Shown here one piece after another: positions 1-9,128 of a stretch of 44,364 nt of DNA (the stretch's first letter is position 1; every line of letters begins with the position of its first letter). A model generated the notes under the pieces. It was not told the DNA's origin, ran no database searches, and worked only from the letters and a program-made list of their open reading frames with translations. The position numbers were made by a program, and so were the translations under genes. Source of the stretch: Phytophthora quininea (taxonomy: Eukaryota; Oomycota; Peronosporomycetes; Peronosporales; Peronosporaceae); NCBI GenBank assembly GCA_011947345.1, contig JAAVTG010000707.1:1-44364 (forward strand), given 5' to 3'.

Positions 1-535
1 GCGGTTTCTGGGTGGTCGCAATGACGGACCGTGCCCGCTTGATCTCGGCGTTCATCACTCTCTTCGGGCTGCTCAAGTGGCTTCGCATGCCATTCGGGCT
101 GAAGAACATGCCGCAGATCTACCAGCGGCTGCTCGACAACGCGTTGTACGGCTACCTTCGGATCGCACCTGGTCAGGACTTGTCGGAGCCCGTCGACCTC
201 TTCAAAGTTGGAGAACCGGGGCAGATCAGAATCCTTCCGTACTGGGCCGTCGGTCGTACATCAACGACATCTCGGTAAAGGCTGGATCCTGGGGCTCGCT
301 GTGGGAGAAGGTCGAGCACCTGTTGAAGACTTGCGATGATTTGAACTTGTCCATCAGCGCAGCGAAGAGCTTCTGGGGGTATCGCAAGGTTGACTATCTT
401 GTGTCGGAGGATGGCCTAGGGACACATCCGAGGGATCTGGAGTCCTTGGCCAACTTGCCGTTTTTGAGGTCGTTGAAGGCGATGCAGTCATTCCTCGGCA
501 GTCCCAACTACTACAACCGCTCCATCTAGGATTTC
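1..535 (+). pseudogene. Ty3/gypsy reverse transcriptase remnant
   Basis: This is a decayed RT fragment cut off by the window edge. Positions 12-170 read as the RT palm stretch with MPFGLKN and IYQRLLDNALYGYL, usual in oomycete gypsy pol. About 90 bp later a different frame continues with YINDI and then the thumb/connection segment (LKTCDDLNLSISAAKSFWG, FLGSPNYYNRSI). YINDI stands where functional enzymes have YxDDI, so the first catalytic aspartate is asparagine. The frame change and a stop near 528 show that it is dead. It belongs to a different lineage from the element at 2750-15776. Identification as gypsy RT is secure; the host lineage is inferred. Confidence 0.85.
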
Positions 536-1240
536 GCCATCTATACCGCGGTCTTGTAGGAGCTGCGTGAGTCGGATTTCCACGAGATCAAGCGGCGACT
601 TAAGCTCGAGACTGCGGACGTTGCGACTGGGGGCCAACAAAGGAGGAAGACGACAAGTGGGCTCGTGCCCAGGTCGCCTTCGCCATGCTGAAGAACAAAT
701 TGATAACGGCTTTAGTCCTGAGGCGCTTTGATCCAGATCGTACCCCAGTCGTCGTGGTTTACGCGAATAAGTGGGTAATCTCGGCCGTATTGATGCAGGA
801 ACATGACGTCGTGTATATGCCGGTCACCTTCACCAGTCGTACGCTGAGCCCAACAAGCTGAATACGGGACCGTCGACATGGAAGCCCTCGCGCTCCTGCT
901 ATATTTTGTTGGTCACCAGGTCGATCAAAGTTTTGACTCGACACTGGACACTGGTTTGGTTCGTGAAATCCTCCGGATTCCTGCGCAGACTGGGTCGCTG
1001 GGCCGCGATGCTGTCACCTTGGACGTTGGAGATCGTCAGATGCATAAAGGGCGAAGACGAAATCTTGGGCACGATCGCTGCAAGCATTACGTCCCGGGAG
1101 AATGTCGACTCGATTCTGGCCTCCATCTCTCCGAGGAAGCAGCCGCGGGGGGTAGTCACCGTGATCCCACCTACGGTTGAACCTAGCGAGGAGTTGATAG
1201 TTGTCAGCTTCGATAGATCAGCTCGTGTGACTCGATCGCG
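536..1240 (+). pseudogene. gypsy RNase H and connection remnant
   Basis: It continues the same dead element in several frames. Around 655-860 the translation shows AQVAFAMLKNKL, then VVVYANKWVISAVLMQEHD and MPVTFTSRTLS, the start of a gypsy RNase H domain. The usual catalytic aspartate of the ANDW/ASDW motif is lysine here. Positions 878-930 match the EALALLLYFV segment, and 906-1210 encode the downstream IKVLTRHWTLVWFV...CIKGEDEILGTIAAS region that links RNase H to the next domain. Stops and frame changes separate the pieces, and the segment expected after SFDRSARV is missing. Confidence 0.75.
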
Positions 1241-1660
1241 AAGCTGGTTGTCCCCGAGACCGTGCAGCAAGACTTCCTGTATCACTACCATGTTAGTGTG
1301 GAGGGCGATCATCAGGGGATTGGCAAGACTTACCAGCGGTCCCGAGCACATATTCACTGGCGTGGCCTGTTTTGAAGTGTGCAATGCTTTGTGGGAGAGT
1401 GTACAAATTGTGAGACCGGGATGAGACACCCTCTCCTACAGGGAGAGTTATCAGGGATGTACAAGCAACGTACCCGTTCCAGATCGTTGCGATGGACCAC
1501 ATTCCGTAGCAGCCAAGGTCGCACAAGGGCAACACGGAGCTTCTCATCCGGGTAGATCTGCTCACGGGATACGTTATCGCCAAGGAAAGCACGTCCAGGA
1601 CAGCGCAAACCATCGCCGAGAATTGAGAGGAGTGTGTTCTGACGCTTTAGTCCTAGCGAA
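1241..1660 (+). pseudogene. gypsy integrase remnant
   Basis: At 1256-1375 the plus strand reads ETVQQDFLYHYH...GDHQGIGKTYQRS...HWRGLF, the HHCC zinc-binding N-terminus of a gypsy integrase. At 1460-1620 another frame reads YPFQIVAMDHIP, then SHKGNTELLIRVDLLTGYVIA and RTAQTIAE, which covers the first catalytic Asp region of the core domain. The rest of the catalytic core is missing: by about 1660 the similarity has gone. This fixes the dead element's orientation as plus strand. Confidence 0.75.
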
Positions 1661-2520
1661 GTGTGGTGTTGGAGAAACCACAAAATCGTCAAGTTTGGCT
1701 TCCTCACAATACATACAACAAATTCACCGAGTCTAAGGCCGGCGACTCTGTGTGGCCTGCGCTATGGTTGTCCCTTCGCGATTCGGCCCTTCCGGGACAG
1801 CGGTGGAATTGCTCCGCAGTCGCCAGCTACCAATCTCTCCAGAGGCCTGCCTGAGCTTAGCAGCCTCCATTCCTCAACCCTGTAACCTCACACCAAAGGA
1901 TGGACGTCGGCGCGCGAGCGCTTACAGGTCACCGAGCGCAGCGTACGCTCAACTAGAAGATTAACGACGTTCTGGGTTAGAGACCCGTCGACTCGCCAAG
2001 TTGGCGAGATTTGTCTTCGCTGGTAGCGAGAAATGCCCTTCCCCGGGCCGACCTTAACTCTTGGCGCTACCAGTCGCTTCCCTACAAGCTATGCCTCTCG
2101 GGGAACGACGGCAGGCATCCAATCCGTGCAGGGACTTGCCGGAAGAGTGTGCACTTGTCTAGGACTTGGAAAATTCTGCTCTCTTAGTTATGTCGTAGTC
2201 TTTTGTGGAAACTCTAAGGGGTTTCCGTTTCCTATCCTTCCTATACAAATATGCAATAAAATGGTCCGTTACTACTCCTACCTTGCCGCGGTGACCTCTG
2301 CCACAACGGATCTTCGCACCCTGCGACCCTTCGTGGCCAAAGATCTTGGGCTCGCTAAGTCGAGATCAAGTCTCTCGCCAGGTCGAAGTTGACCCTTCGC
2401 CAAGTCTGGCCATACTCGACTGGACTTCGCTGAGTCGGATGAGACCGACTCGCTGAGTCTTCTTGCGCACTCGCCAACTGTGTACCACATAGTTCGCTGA
2501 CTTAGTGGCTGTTAGCCTGA
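1661..2520 (+). other. LTR-like non-coding stretch
   Basis: No convincing gene is visible. From about 1882 (TGTAACCTCACACC) the sequence has the look of an oomycete gypsy LTR: it starts with TG and contains many short variants of CTCGCCAAGT / CGCTGAGTC between about 1985 and 2500, some forming small hairpins (for example CTCGCCAAGTTGGCGAG near 1991). It lies just downstream of the integrase remnant, where a 3' LTR would be. No second copy is in the window, so boundaries and identity are inferred. Confidence 0.35.
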
Positions 2521-2749
2521 GCCATGGCATATGCCAGAACAGAGGATTTGCTACACTACAGAAGCCATTGTCGAGTTCAGCCTATCTTGGACGACCTGCA
2601 AGGACAATCACAACCAGTAATTAGCAAGCTAATAACAGCACCACTGTTTTGACTGGCTGCCACGCACACTCTCCAACTTGACGGTGCAGCAGCAGCCAGC
2701 TTTTTCCCGCTCGGACCTTTCCGTCCCTGCGCTTCACTGTGTTAAGACT
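2521..2749. other. Left flank of the 13 kb retroelement
   Basis: This is a short unique stretch with no gene or repeat that I can recognise. Its last bases (TTAAGACT) abut the 3' LTR. They do not match the bases after the other LTR (GAAGTGATAG), so no target-site duplication is visible. Confidence 0.5.
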
Positions 2750-3277
2750 TGTCGCGCACTGTGGGTCCCCTACGCGGGTCGGGTAGCTGTCTGTCGCGTT
2801 TGGTGAGAGGGGATTAGGAACACTAGTCACCGGTAGCCTCCAAGAACGGTCGATAGGAACGCTCGAGTAAATGAAAACCTTCTTAGTTAGACTTTAAAAC
2901 CTTCTTCTTGTCCTTGTAGGTCTTGGTCTTCGATACTCAAACGCTCTTCAAAGCCGACTTGGGGGCCGTAGGGAAATGCACAACTAGGGTCGGCTCGGTG
3001 CAGCTTGCGAGGGCGGGCTACTTGATTCTCTGGCTCATACCTTGCTCCAGCCGCCATGCTCACTGCGCCTGCCGCCAATACATAGATTCTCTGTCCACTT
3101 GGACCTTCACCTGGTCCTTACAAGCGTCCACCTCCTTGGCTACGCCAGGAATCAGCTGCTGCAGTCCTCTCGGGCACCTGCTCGACTGAAAGCTGAACCG
3201 TTCCACGGAACGGTGGGGTTCCCTGGGCCACGGTTGAGGTATCCTGTTGCTTGATCCACGCGCCGCGGTGCGGGACA
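2750..3277 (-). repeat. 3' LTR of the 13 kb element
   Basis: This 528 bp copy is nearly identical to 15250-15776. It differs by one extra C near 2770, a C/A change near 2797 and a C/T change near 3142. On the element strand it runs from TGTCCCGCAC to GTGCGCGACA, the usual TG...CA ends with a short imperfect terminal inverted repeat. A perfect 8+8 bp inverted repeat, ACCGTTCCACGGAACGGT, lies at 3197-3214. On the element strand TTTTCATTTAC (plus 2868-2878) could be an oomycete-type initiator; this is only a resemblance. The membrane-protein ORF reads into this LTR and stops at 3118. Confidence 0.95.
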
Positions 3278-4395
3278 TCCTCCCGACTCGGGTTCTGACG
3301 TCCCCGCAGAACCTCAGTGTTGCTCGAGTATTCACGTTCCAGCTCCTGCACAACCTGTCGAGATCGACGCAACTCCGCCTGGATTGCCACGGGCGACCTC
3401 ATTTCTCGCATCACTGGAGCCGTCCTTACCGAAGGGGCAGGGACTCTGGCAGTCGCTCGTCGACCGTTCTTCCTTCCACTCGCCCTTGCACTAGTCCTTG
3501 CTGGTCGACACGGCACGGTCGACTGTTCCAGTCCGCTCGAAATGGCAGCTTCGCCTGCTGCTCTATGGTCGAAACCTGCGCGAATGTGACTCCAGCCACG
3601 GCTAGCTACATTGTCGGGTGACATCTGCCGCAGTTCCTGGAAGACACCGACCTGTGCCAGCCAGTACAATCCCACCACGACCAGGACGCCGATTGCTGTG
3701 ACGTCCTGCACCCACGAGCCCCACTCGAACACTCGACTGAGCACATTCAGACCGAACAGCACGAGCAGAGCACCTTGCCATCCACGGAGCACAACTTCTA
3801 GTACACGTAGAACGGTCAAGGGTAGGTAAAAGACGACCGCACAGACTAAGGCCACCAGCCAGAACGCTCCTAAGACCATGCCTTCAGCGCGTCTGTAAGA
3901 CGCTACCGTGGCCCGGAGTGTTCCACGCCCGTATCGCAATGACGAGCCCCACAACGCTTGAACCGTGTCGGGCAGGTAAATGCACCAGAATTCGTGAAGC
4001 AGATCCCAATACTTGTATGCTAGTACTCCATACAAACCGTAGTCGTCCAGTCCAGCGTCAACGACTTCCATCGGTACCGAGAACGCAGCATCGAAGAGCG
4101 TCCATAGGTAGTCTCCTGGCGGCAACTCTCTGATGCCCTCGTCCTTCGCAACACAGATGTAGCCTTCCAAGATCCTGGCCGCCAGCTGCATGTGAAGCGT
4201 TCCAACGGCAACGGTGTTCGACACTACTCGTAGTCCGATGTTGCGTAGAGGAGCAGTAGTCACCCACACGAGGACCGTTCCACCTACCAGCACGGCATAC
4301 ACGGGGTACAACTCGGGCCGACGGGCCCGATCCAGCAGTGACTCAGGTACCAGGAGTTGCTCCAGCGGCGACGTCGGAGCAGAAGGTGGCTCCAT
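3118..4395 (-). CDS. Multi-pass membrane protein in the env position
   Basis: This is an intact ORF of 425 codons from ATG 4395; an in-frame GTG lies two codons upstream. I do not recognise the family. Four hydrophobic segments are visible at about residues 28-50 (YAVLVGGTVLVWV), 172-200 (VLGAFWLVALVCAVVFYL), 208-224 and 232-252 (GVLVVVGLYWLAQVGVF). The C-terminal third is basic and Ser/Arg-rich, with a short helical stretch (QAELRRSRQVVQELEREY). There is no obvious signal peptide, furin site or fusion peptide, so calling it an envelope protein would go beyond the evidence. It lies where env would lie, between pol and the 3' LTR. Its last ~53 codons are LTR sequence, with the polypurine tract inside the frame. 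It is the only long element gene without a frameshift, which favours real coding capacity. Confidence 0.7.
   Translation of the reverse strand: MEPPSAPTSPLEQLLVPESLLDRARRPELYPVYAVLVGGTVLVWVTTAPLRNIGLRVVSNTVAVGTLHMQLAARILEGYICVAKDEGIRELPPGDYLWTLFDAAFSVPMEVVDAGLDDYGLYGVLAYKYWDLLHEFWCIYLPDTVQALWGSSLRYGRGTLRATVASYRRAEGMVLGAFWLVALVCAVVFYLPLTVLRVLEVVLRGWQGALLVLFGLNVLSRVFEWGSWVQDVTAIGVLVVVGLYWLAQVGVFQELRQMSPDNVASRGWSHIRAGFDHRAAGEAAISSGLEQSTVPCRPARTSARASGRKNGRRATARVPAPSVRTAPVMREMRSPVAIQAELRRSRQVVQELEREYSSNTEVLRGRQNPSREDVPHRGAWIKQQDTSTVAQGTPPFRGTVQLSVEQVPERTAAADSWRSQGGGRL
3278..3284 (-). promoter_or_regulatory. Polypurine tract
   Basis: On the element strand GGGAGGA sits directly against the TGTCCC start of the 3' LTR, the place where the plus-strand primer of LTR elements is made. 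It is short for a polypurine tract but correctly placed. Confidence 0.6.
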
Positions 4396-4547
4396 TACCA
4401 CCCTGGCCTCTCTCCTAACTTGTTTCGCTAAGTGAAAGTCACGCCCTTGGCTGCTCTTTCCAGTAGTAGTCCGTTCCCATCTTTCAGTCAGTCTTGTCGC
4501 CCACTACGATCCCCACTATTCCCCTGTCTCTCGAGCTCACAACCAAG
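4396..4547. promoter_or_regulatory. Divergent intergenic region
   Basis: This 152 bp gap separates the start of the leftward membrane-protein gene (ATG 4395) from that of the rightward antisense gene (ATG 4548). Both genes must be transcribed from here or from farther away, so it is a candidate bidirectional promoter. It is pyrimidine-rich on the plus strand. I see no clear TATA box. Confidence 0.35.
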
Positions 4548-5639
4548 ATGGCGAAGAAGTCAGCGCCAGCTAAGTCTCCCGCGCGCTCCAAGGCCACTGC
4601 CAAGGGCAAACGCCGTCGCGAGGAGGAGGACGAGGCGAGAGGGGTGCGGGCGGCACAGCAGCAGTTCTGGGAGTCGCTTCGCTGTGTCTTCTTTGAGAAC
4701 GCTAGTTCCACAGGGCTCGGGACGGCCGACGCCTTAGCTAAGGCCGTCCTGGACTTCGAGAGCACCGATGGGCTTTGGAACGGTCCGATCACTTTGGTCC
4801 CACCGCCCGCCGAGTCCTCGTATCGCCGCAAGTTTGAGCGGCACCCCGACTTCGACGTCCCGGACGACTTTGACCAGACTGAAGGCCTCGCACCACCGGC
4901 CAAGAAGCGGAAGACCTCGGCGGACACTGTTGTTGCTGCCGACAAAGCCACCTTCGGGTTCGAGTTGCCTTTTAACGTCGACCCGAAGATCAGCGGCGAT
5001 CTGAAGACCGTCTTCGAGAAGGCCCGCGCTAAGAAGCGCCTTCCGTACCAGTTGGCGTACCCGTGGAACGGTGTGGAGCTCTGGTATGATCCCGCTGCTT
5101 ACCCGGAGGTGTACTTGGAACACTGGCGCTTTTGGAACAAGAATCGCGCCGTCTTCTGGCAGTGTTCTCTTCACCCGCCTCTCGCCAAGGAGGCCCAGGG
5201 AGCGTTCCGTAAGCAGAAGATGAATGTGAGACGAGCTCGCCTCCGCTTCATCAGTCTCTGCGTAGAGACTTGGGGACTGTTCGCGTTCCTGCGCCTGCTC
5301 GAAGAGGGGAACGATCAGCTGATGTGGCTTGGTGGGAAACCAGGTAAACGCAGTGTCGCGGCCAAGTCGAAGGAGTTCAAGGGCGACCCCGCGTTGGACC
5401 TGGCCGTGCTGTACACTACGGCGGAGCCTCGCTACCTTGCCAAGATCGAGGGCGCCTTGGACCCCAAGAAGATCGACTCGGACGGGTTTTCAAGCGTTCC
5501 GTCTCTGTTGTCTGTTTCGAGAGCACTGGACCCGGACACGGGCGTCGACGACCGGCTTTCTGATCGTGCCCTGGCTCGAGCCCGCCTCGACTTGAAGCCC
5601 ACAAGGAGCATCCGTCTGCTTGGATTGACGATGAGATAG
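4548..5639 (+). CDS. Antisense gene: predicted nuclear protein, N-terminal part
   Basis: It runs antisense to gag-pol. I choose ATG 4548 because it lies in a good context (AACCAAGATGGCG) and starts a basic N-terminus; the frame is open from 4494 but without an ATG. The first ~25 residues are Lys/Arg/Ala/Ser-rich (KSPARSK, KGKRRREEEDE), and PPAKKRKTS near residue 125 is a classic nuclear localisation signal. The middle (about residues 140-260) is aromatic-rich (YPWNGVELWYDPAAYPEVYL, HWRFWNKN) and looks folded, but I recognise no domain. The frame ends at 5639. The coding-like translation continues in other frames to 6185, so the stop at 5639 is probably a frameshift artefact or mutation. Confidence 0.7.
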   Translation: MAKKSAPAKSPARSKATAKGKRRREEEDEARGVRAAQQQFWESLRCVFFENASSTGLGTADALAKAVLDFESTDGLWNGPITLVPPPAESSYRRKFERHPDFDVPDDFDQTEGLAPPAKKRKTSADTVVAADKATFGFELPFNVDPKISGDLKTVFEKARAKKRLPYQLAYPWNGVELWYDPAAYPEVYLEHWRFWNKNRAVFWQCSLHPPLAKEAQGAFRKQKMNVRRARLRFISLCVETWGLFAFLRLLEEGNDQLMWLGGKPGKRSVAAKSKEFKGDPALDLAVLYTTAEPRYLAKIEGALDPKKIDSDGFSSVPSLLSVSRALDPDTGVDDRLSDRALARARLDLKPTRSIRLLGLTMR

Positions 5640-6185
5640 CCCAGAAGCTCTCACGAATGACCGCATCGGGCGCGTGAAGGTCGAGGACAAGGTCTACAAG
5701 CCGAAGGTCCATCAGTTCGACGAGAACGAGCGTAAGACCCCGGTTACTCGATCTTCAAGCGCAAGGACGGTTCCTTCGCAGCCCTCGCTCCCAAGAACGG
5801 TGGGCGGGCCGACTTTGACTGGGAGATCCTTCCATCGACGACCGTTCCCGACGACGGCGACATCGAGGATGAAGACGAGGACGATAAGCCTAACGACGAC
5901 TCCGCAAGCGAGGTCGCTCAGCAAGAGCTCTTCGGTGACGACGACGAAGCCGATGAAGGCGATGACGACGACCCCAAGGAAGCAGGAAAAGACGGCCAGG
6001 CAGGCGGCGACGACGACGGCGGAGGGGACTCGAAGGCCGGTCACGAACCTAAACGAGGGGAGCACCACCCCGACAGCGATCACGGCAAGGGACAGTCGAG
6101 CCCCAACGATGACAAATTAGCGCCCTCCAAAGACAAATCCTCCAAGCCGAAGCCCTCGCCCAAGTCGAAGGCCAAGTCCTCGTGA
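5590..6185 (+). pseudogene. Antisense gene: frameshifted C-terminal part with acidic tail
   Basis: Coding-like sequence continues the antisense gene in three successive frames: from about 5594 (EAHKEHPSAWIDDEIAQKL), from about 5659 (RVKVEDKVYKPKVHQF), and from 5745 to the TGA ending at 6185. The last frame gives 146 residues with a strongly acidic middle (runs of Asp/Glu such as EDEDEDD and GDDDEADEGDDDD) followed by a Lys/Ser/Pro-rich end. Each frame step fits one missing base. Without the shifts the protein would be about 545 residues: basic N-terminus, nuclear signal, aromatic middle, acidic then basic tail. That suggests a chromatin or nucleic-acid-associated protein, but function is not established. 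Confidence 0.6.
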
Positions 6186-6500
6186 TCGGCAACCGTTCCA
6201 AGGCCGCCATTCTCGATTCGGCGAAGCAACCCATCCTCCAGGCCACGCAAAACTTTCATCTCGTAGCGTTCCTCTTACCAATCTTAACAAGCACCATGTG
6301 ATCCGTTCCGGCCTCGTTATACATCCGTTCGATTTGTTCTCCTCGAGTCACACGAAAATATAAAGCATCAATCATATACAATATGTAAGTAAGCCTCACC
6401 GGTGCGTCTTATCCACGCTTACAGTAGTTCTCCAGTAAGAGACCTTGACGACAACTGTTCCTAGAACAGTATGTCGTTGTCTTCGGCGGCAATATTTGCA
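6186..6500. other. Convergent intergenic region between antisense gene and pol
   Basis: The antisense gene ends at 6185 and pol, coming from the right, ends at 6501, so the two are tail to tail here. An A-rich AATATAAAG near 6356-6364 on the plus strand could serve polyadenylation of the antisense transcript. At 6454-6470 lies ACTGTTCCTAGAACAGT, two copies of the element-wide motif as an inverted pair. Confidence 0.4.
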
Positions 6501-6976
6501 TCAGCCAGCCGAACACTTCGCCGCAGTTCCGGCAGACCGCTCGCTGCGCTCAGCGTTCTCAAAGACCCGTATCATCACGTCGAAGGTAGGGCTAAGGGCG
6601 GAGGCAGCGATCCACCGAGTTTCGTACGTCGCCAGCAGAACTAAGTATTGTTTTTCTCGGCGCACTCGGCGCTTCGCCAGAATATCAACTACCGGGAGGC
6701 TGGCGTTTGTGAACGCAGTTTCTTCGTCTCCAATTGTACGTCTCTCGATGAAACTCGTTCCAGGCAAGTCCTGCTCGATCAGAGGGCCGGCGCCATCACT
6801 CCCTGGATCGGTCTCCACCCCTTCCGGGACTTCTGTAGGGAATGGTCGGCTCCAAAGTCCCCGGAACCGCTTTAGCCTGTTCACATTGACAGTTACAACA
6901 CGGTCCGGGTGACTGGGAATCGCTATTCGGTAAGCGTTCTCGTTGACCGTTCTACGACACGGTAAGGTCCATGCCA
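6501..6976 (-). pseudogene. pol: Integrase C-terminus with chromodomain-like tail
   Basis: It continues integrase after two frame steps. From about 6976 the frame reads WHGPYRVVER, the usual GPY/F-like module. After another step it reads AIPSHPDRVVTVNVNRLKRF and then the 6884-6501 frame. Near its end LPVVDILAKRRVRREKQYLVL...YETRWIAASAL resembles a chromodomain (V-E-K-I-L...YLVKWKG...TWEP pattern), which chromoviral integrases use for targeting chromatin. The resemblance is partial, since the aromatic WKG core is replaced by LLATYETRW. The stop is at 6501. Confidence 0.6.
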
Positions 6977-8260
6977 GGCAAAGCTAACTTCTTTGACGTC
7001 CTCGTTCCTCTCTTTGCTCGAAAGAACTGGTACACCCACACGGGATCACCTACCGCAAACGCCACGGAGACCTGTTGTTCCAAGCGTCTCTCATGTCGAT
7101 CTTGAGCTTTAATCAGTTGCCGCTCTACTAGTCGTCGTGAATCCCGAAGAGATAGGTATAATTTCCGTCGATAATCAGCTACCTCGTTACTCCGCCAATC
7201 CTTCGAAGTGTTTAGGAACGCTAAATCCAAGGGCAATACTGGTTCTCGTCCGTAAAGTGAGAAGAACGGTGAGTCACCCAAAGCTTCATGGTAGGAGGTA
7301 CGGTATGCGAACAGAACTCTCTGTAAGTAGAGATCCCAGTCCTGTTGTGTTTCGCCAACATACATCTTCAGCATACCTATCAGCGTCCCATTGAACCGTT
7401 CCACTAGTCCTTGCGTCTGAGGATGGTATGCTGAGCCAAAGTACTTCTTAATTCCAAGCGTGGTGTACAGGGACCGTGCCAGCTCGGACGTAAAGTTCGA
7501 GCCACGGTCGCTCAGCAAACGCTCCGGCACTCCATGTCGGGAAATGACCCCATCAATCATCACCTCAACAAAGGTAATGGTGTCCAGTGCAGCGACTGCG
7601 AACGCTTCGGCCCACCTGGTGAAATAGTCCACGAACACTAGGATGAACTTGTTGCCTCTCGGAGTTTCCTTCAACGGTCCAACTGCATCTACTACTAGCA
7701 GAGAGAAGGGCCCTCCGAGTTGTTGCACTGGCATTCGCTGCATGAGACCGTTACGCCAGGGCCGGTGCCCCTTTCCACTCCCGCACACTTGGCAAGAACG
7801 GACATACTCGGTCACATCGCGCTTCCATCCGTGCCAGTACGCGTGTTTCCTAACCTTATCGAGCGTTTTCTTCTGTCCCACGTGTGCCGCGAACACATCC
7901 GTGTGGCAGTAGTGTAAAACAGTTTCTATGAAGTCAACGGGGATAACAGGAACGGTTATGGACCGAGCATGGCCTCCAGCGGCCTTTAAGTGCACCTTCC
8001 TCATCAGGGCACCGTTCTCCACAGTGTAATGCGGTGCCATTTGGAGTGTTCTTGCGCGTAGCTGTGCGTCCAATGCCAGAGCTCCATCACGCAAGAATGC
8101 TACCAGCGCCTGTATCCATGGCGTTCTCTGTTGTTCATCCACAAACTTTTCACGATCTAATCCGAACTGGTCTATTGGCGAGGGCAATACATTGCTTGGA
8201 TCCTTCTGCTCTTCATCTTCTTGTTCCTCTTGCGGCGGTGGTGGTGGCGCTTCGTCCCAT
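6952..8260 (-). CDS. pol: Integrase
   Basis: This is a DDE integrase of the Ty3/gypsy type, inserting the cDNA into the genome. The N-terminal HHCC zinc site is visible (HTDVFAAH ... CQVC), followed by the catalytic core with VVDAVGPL, LLSDRGSNFTSE and GLVERFNGTL carrying the D, D and E residues, then the VLFAYRTSYHEALGDSPF and LYGREP motifs. The frame is open from about 8260; the codon at 8187 is TTG, not a true start. Upstream, a proline/acid linker (APPPPPQEEQEDEEQ) joins it to RNase H after one frame step. It should be part of the pol polyprotein. The frame ends early at 6952 by another step. Confidence 0.9.
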
Positions 8261-9128
8261 CACTGTTCTCTACTTCCACCGCCTCCGTTAGCTCGCTCTC
8301 ACTGCGTTCGGAACCGTTCCCTCGGAGTGTTCCACTCTCCCCGACTCGATCGAAACTCTGTTCTTCGGGAGAGTCGACTTCATTCAATAGATCCTGCATA
8401 GTGACAGCGTTCACTGTAGCCGTATACAATCGCGACAATCCGTCGGCGTGCCCCATGGCCGTTCCTGGCTTGTGGAACACACGGAATCGAAGCTGTGACA
8501 ACTCCATTGCCCACCGTGCTAACTTAGCGTTGTCTGTACGGTTGTTAGGGCTGAACACCCATGTGAGGGCCTTGTGATCAGTATATAGATCGAACTCCCG
8601 ACGGTCAAGGTAGCACCTAAACTTACGAGTCGCCCAAACAATTCCCCAGCACTCAATCTCGGACGTTCCGTTCACCTTGGAGATCCAGTTTCGCTGAGAA
8701 CCTATTAGCAGCTTACTCGCATACGCAATGGCACGATCGTTACTGTCCACCTCCTGCATAAGGCAGGCTCCGACCGCCAAATGCGAAGAGTCTACGAACA
8801 GCTTGAAGCGCTTCGTGAAGTCGGGATATACGAGGATCGGTGGTTTCATCAGCCGTCGCTTCAGCTGCCGGAACGCTGACTCACAGTCCTCCGTCCACTG
8901 GAATCCCACACCGTTTTGTTTCAGTCTTTCGATAGGCGCCGAGATGGCGGCATATCCTGGGATGTATCTACGGAAGTAGCTTGTCAGGCCCAGGAACGCT
9001 CGCACTGTGTGCAAATCATGAGGTCGTTGGACGTTCAGCACTGCTTTGACCTTCTCCGGGTTTGGCAAAATTCCTGAAGGCGTCACGATATGACCGAGGA
9101 ACGCTACCTGGTCCCTCCCCAGTGACAT
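8172..9128 (-). CDS. pol: RT connection and RNase H
   Basis: It begins with the RT thumb/connection (GRDQVAFLGHIVTPSGI, AFLGLTSYFRRYIPGYA) and continues into RNase H with all usual acidic positions visible: VDSSHLAVGACLMQ, the GTSEIECWGIVWA glutamate, DLYTDHKALTWV and GHADGLSRL. It degrades the RNA template during reverse transcription. The frame overlaps the previous one by a single-base step at about 9115 within a G-run (CTGGGGAGGG). After HADGLSRL comes an acidic linker. The last residues of this frame, HHHRRKRNKKMKSRR, are probably a frameshifted reading of the linker to integrase. Confidence 0.92.
   Translation of the reverse strand: MSLGRDQVAFLGHIVTPSGILPNPEKVKAVLNVQRPHDLHTVRAFLGLTSYFRRYIPGYAAISAPIERLKQNGVGFQWTEDCESAFRQLKRRLMKPPILVYPDFTKRFKLFVDSSHLAVGACLMQEVDSNDRAIAYASKLLIGSQRNWISKVNGTSEIECWGIVWATRKFRCYLDRREFDLYTDHKALTWVFSPNNRTDNAKLARWAMELSQLRFRVFHKPGTAMGHADGLSRLYTATVNAVTMQDLLNEVDSPEEQSFDRVGESGTLRGNGSERSESELTEAVEVENSDGTKRHHHRRKRNKKMKSRRIQAMYCPRQ

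Noticed and set aside
3118..4395. Calling this ORF an envelope gene
   Set aside because: Only its position fits. It is multi-pass and lacks signal peptide, protease site and fusion peptide.
5712..6083. Minus-strand open frame with long hydrophobic stretches, resembling a membrane protein
   Set aside because: It is the mirror of the Asp/Glu-rich tail of the antisense gene: GAC/GAT runs read as GTC/ATC (Val/Ile) on the other strand.
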